From contig OZ036014.1 of assembly GCA_964035015.1 (NCBI GenBank), forward strand, positions 1,568,701-1,632,700: a stretch of DNA of 64,000 nt. The letters run 5' to 3'. A program made the position numbers and the translations under genes. Source of the stretch: Corallium rubrum. Taxonomy: Eukaryota; Cnidaria; Anthozoa; Scleralcyonacea; Coralliidae. Shown piece after piece: positions 61,451-64,000 of the stretch (position 1 is its first letter; each line of letters begins with the position of its first letter). A model generated the notes under the pieces. The model ran no database searches and was not told the origin of the DNA. It was given only the letters and a program-made list of their open reading frames with translations.

Positions 61451-64000
61451 ATATTGTCCCTCCTTCTATTTACTATTGTTTCATACAGTCTGATTAATTT
61501 CACACGCAAAAAAACTTATCCATAAATGGCTGTCGATTGATTTGTTTATTGTGCGCTCTAACTTGCCCTAAATTTTCTTTTATTTTGTACAAAATTAAAA
61601 GCAACTGTATTAAAGCTAAGGAATATTATTATATGTCAATGTAGCTAAAGTATATAAATATAATATATTAAATATCATACTATAATAAACGTATAATATT
61701 TCTGCGAACAAGTCAGGGCACATAAAAAAATTGTTTAACAACAGCCAAATCTTTTTCAACATGTTGCAATGTGTTCGAAATGGTTATTCTAAATAAGGTT
61801 ATGGAAGAAAAATTAGAAAATCGATATTCGATTTCCGGGGAGCAATATTTTGATAATACTCAGTGTAATGTTTGGCTAATTTTCTGGAGACATTTTTGTT
61901 AAATTAAATTAAATCCAACTCTACGAAACTATGCTTCTCTCTCGATCGTTTCTTCTCAAAATATTTTGGAGGGAAAAAATAAAATAATTTTTCATTTTCA
62001 CACTGGGCCAGTTACGCCTAAATTGTAAAATTTATGTTGCTTGTTAGCTGCCGTCGTCGTCCTAGCGCGTTGTTTAATAAACAAGTAATAACCTTAAAAC
62101 GTCTTATTATCAGCTTTTATAAATAGCTAAAAAATTATACATTTTTAAGAACAGAACAAAACTACCAAAAAAAGTTGCAATGCAGTCTGTAATAAATATG
62201 TCTACATATGAAATCTCGACTCCCGGAGTATAACCATGACAATGACATCAGAGTGACGCCATTTCCTGGCGATTTATGTTAACGAATTAGGGACGGGCGT
62301 GACCAAAGTCATCCACATGAGTTCGTGATACAGTAATATGTGTTTTATCCATCTTTATGTCTTACATTAATACAAGTCAAGAAACTCCCTATCGATACTT
62401 AATTTTCGACAGAAATTAAGGCAACACACATATCTAAGTGTGCAGACGAACGATTATTAAATAATATCTAATTATTTATATTGGGTTAACCACAGAGTCC
62501 TTTCCCATGGGACTATATGTTTCGACTGTTTCGTCTACACGGTGCAAAGCGATTAACGACGGAAACGTGATTGTTTTAAGATCTAACTATTAACAATATT
62601 GTCAACCAACGACATCTTGTACCAGCAAGAACTAATAAAACTTTACACGCTGAAAGACCAATACAATTACCCTGTTAAAAATATTAATGCCCAGCAAAAA
62701 AAATCCTTAAGAGCCCAATGGAATGGCATAGTCCATGAACAATAAATCAATAAAGAAAAAAAACAAAAATTATTTTATGTGGCTTACGTTTCATTACCGT
62801 TTCGCAACACCATTGAGCATTTTTAATTTTCTATAATTTAAAATTTCTTACAGCAACGAGGCGTGTGAATAATAAAGGAAATAGGTTCAAGATTCAAGCG
62901 TCACTTAGAAATGATTACAGAAAACGGAAGAATTAAAATAGGCTATTTAATTTAGTGGGGAAGTTTTTTTTTACCGGACGTCGTTCCCTTTCTACCAACA
63001 GTGTTGTTCAGACTTTTTAAACTTTTACTGTTTAATTAACCTCCTCTTGCCCTCTTGTATATTTTTTACCTGATAAAACGTGAACTGCGAGTTTTTTTGA
63101 ACAACTTCTAAAACGAACCATTTCGTTAAATTCATTTACATATACAGTAGTTAGCTTCAGAAATTGCAGCTTGATGTTAGTAATAATTGTCAGAGTTTTT
63201 CTGAGTATTACTAGAAATGACGTTCGGAAAATCAATAATAATTCATAAAGGAGAAACAAAAGAAATCCAATGTTTAATGAGTGTCTTTATATGTGTTAGA
63301 GACAAACTTGCCGTTTTTGATAAATTTCTGAGTAGATTTTACGACTCACACACAAGGTCAGTCTTCAAAATTTTTATAGAAATGTAAATGATAATTGTCA
63401 GTTGTTTGCTGTACAAGCTGTGTTACTCGACGCCCCTGTCCACGCCTTGTCTTATGACATCAGTTAAGTTTATAAGTGGCTTCCAGGTTAAAAATATCCA
63501 AATGTGTAAACATAATTATAGGTCATAGAATATGGGTGTGTCATATCCAAATGATGACAGAATAATCACGAGATATTGTGATAAAGCACGTTCAAAACCT
63601 CCGCTATGCCTACAATTAAGTCCCTCTGTCATCCATCTTGATTGATTTTGTATTTTAGTTTCTTATATATTACTTGTATATTTAAATCATTTATTAGTTG
63701 TTGGGTTTTTTCTCAGTCCTTTTCTTTGTTTTGATATATATATATATATATATATATCATATGTACTATATTATAATACATAATTTTAGTTATGTACCTG
63801 TAAACCTCCTAGTATAGTGTAATAACACTGATTTAGGAGTATTTCATTAAAGCATTAAAGCAATCCATTACAGTCCTGGCAAAATAGAAATACCTTCCCA
63901 CATCTGTAGTTGGTTGTGTATCACTGTATTTCTGTAGCCGCTACTGAAGCGTGAGGAAAATCTAGCGATATAAGTTGCCAATTCTTGATGTATATTCGTC
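61451..64000. other. AT-rich region without a recognised gene
   Basis: No exon chain with known protein similarity was found. 63040-63300 (-) carries a decayed copy of the AAACTCGCAGTT..GTTTTATCAG repeat seen at 2780-2910. A (TA)n tract lies at 63736-63758. Confidence 0.55.

Overview
This window is eukaryotic nuclear DNA from an animal. It holds split genes with GT-AG introns, complete animal-type proteins, very many simple repeats and dozens of short inverted-repeat (foldback/MITE-like) elements. The proteins are animal but not vertebrate-like in exon layout. Several dispersed repeats (hairpins built on GCTCGAAACGT, GCCTGCTACGCAGGCT and GTTTTATCAGATAT) are ones I associate with anthozoan cnidarians (corals, sea anemones). 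Anthozoan is my best guess at moderate confidence; another marine invertebrate is not excluded. No rRNA gene, functional tRNA gene, CRISPR array or bacterial operon was seen.

Layout: (1) 226-3089 (+) is the 3' two thirds of transcription initiation factor TFIIB, followed by a broken tandem copy of its last exon. (2) 4788-23812 (-) is a complete ATF6-type ER-stress transcription factor of about 706 residues in 16 coding exons; one of its introns holds a 6.4-kb tandem array. (3) 24573-36057 (-) is a complete argininosuccinate synthase (409 aa, 17 coding exons, all phases closing). (4) 38945-39805 (+) is an intronless class I phosphatidylinositol transfer protein. (5) 41560-45527 (-) is signal peptidase complex subunit 2 (201 aa, 6 coding exons). 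(6) 47561-50552 and 53495-57595 (+) are a tandem pair of Rieske oxygenases of the DAF-36/Neverland cholesterol 7-desaturase family, both intact. (7) 60708-61103 (-) is a possible single-exon nuclear protein that I do not recognise. From 61.1 to 64.0 kb I see no gene.

The genes do not form an operon. ATF6 and SPCS2 both serve the ER secretory and stress system, but this may be coincidence. The two desaturase copies share promoter sequence, exon plan and a nearly identical exon-1 tract, so they are a recent duplication with likely gene conversion.

The most unusual feature is at 11843-18250 inside the ATF6 intron. A 255-bp inverted-repeat element flanked by a TA duplication has become the boundary of three head-to-tail copies of a 2.05-kb unit, and every unit junction is another copy of the same element. 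A solo copy sits at 51091-51345. The pattern fits homologous recombination of a circular satellite-like molecule into a resident MITE. A second notable case is at 29435-30573, where a minisatellite-bearing inverted-repeat element is flanked by an 8-bp direct repeat that is itself the 5' splice donor of an argininosuccinate synthase exon. Together with the 24-bp array inside an inverted-repeat element at 11206-11806, this suggests that tandem repeats grow repeatedly inside small DNA transposons in this genome.
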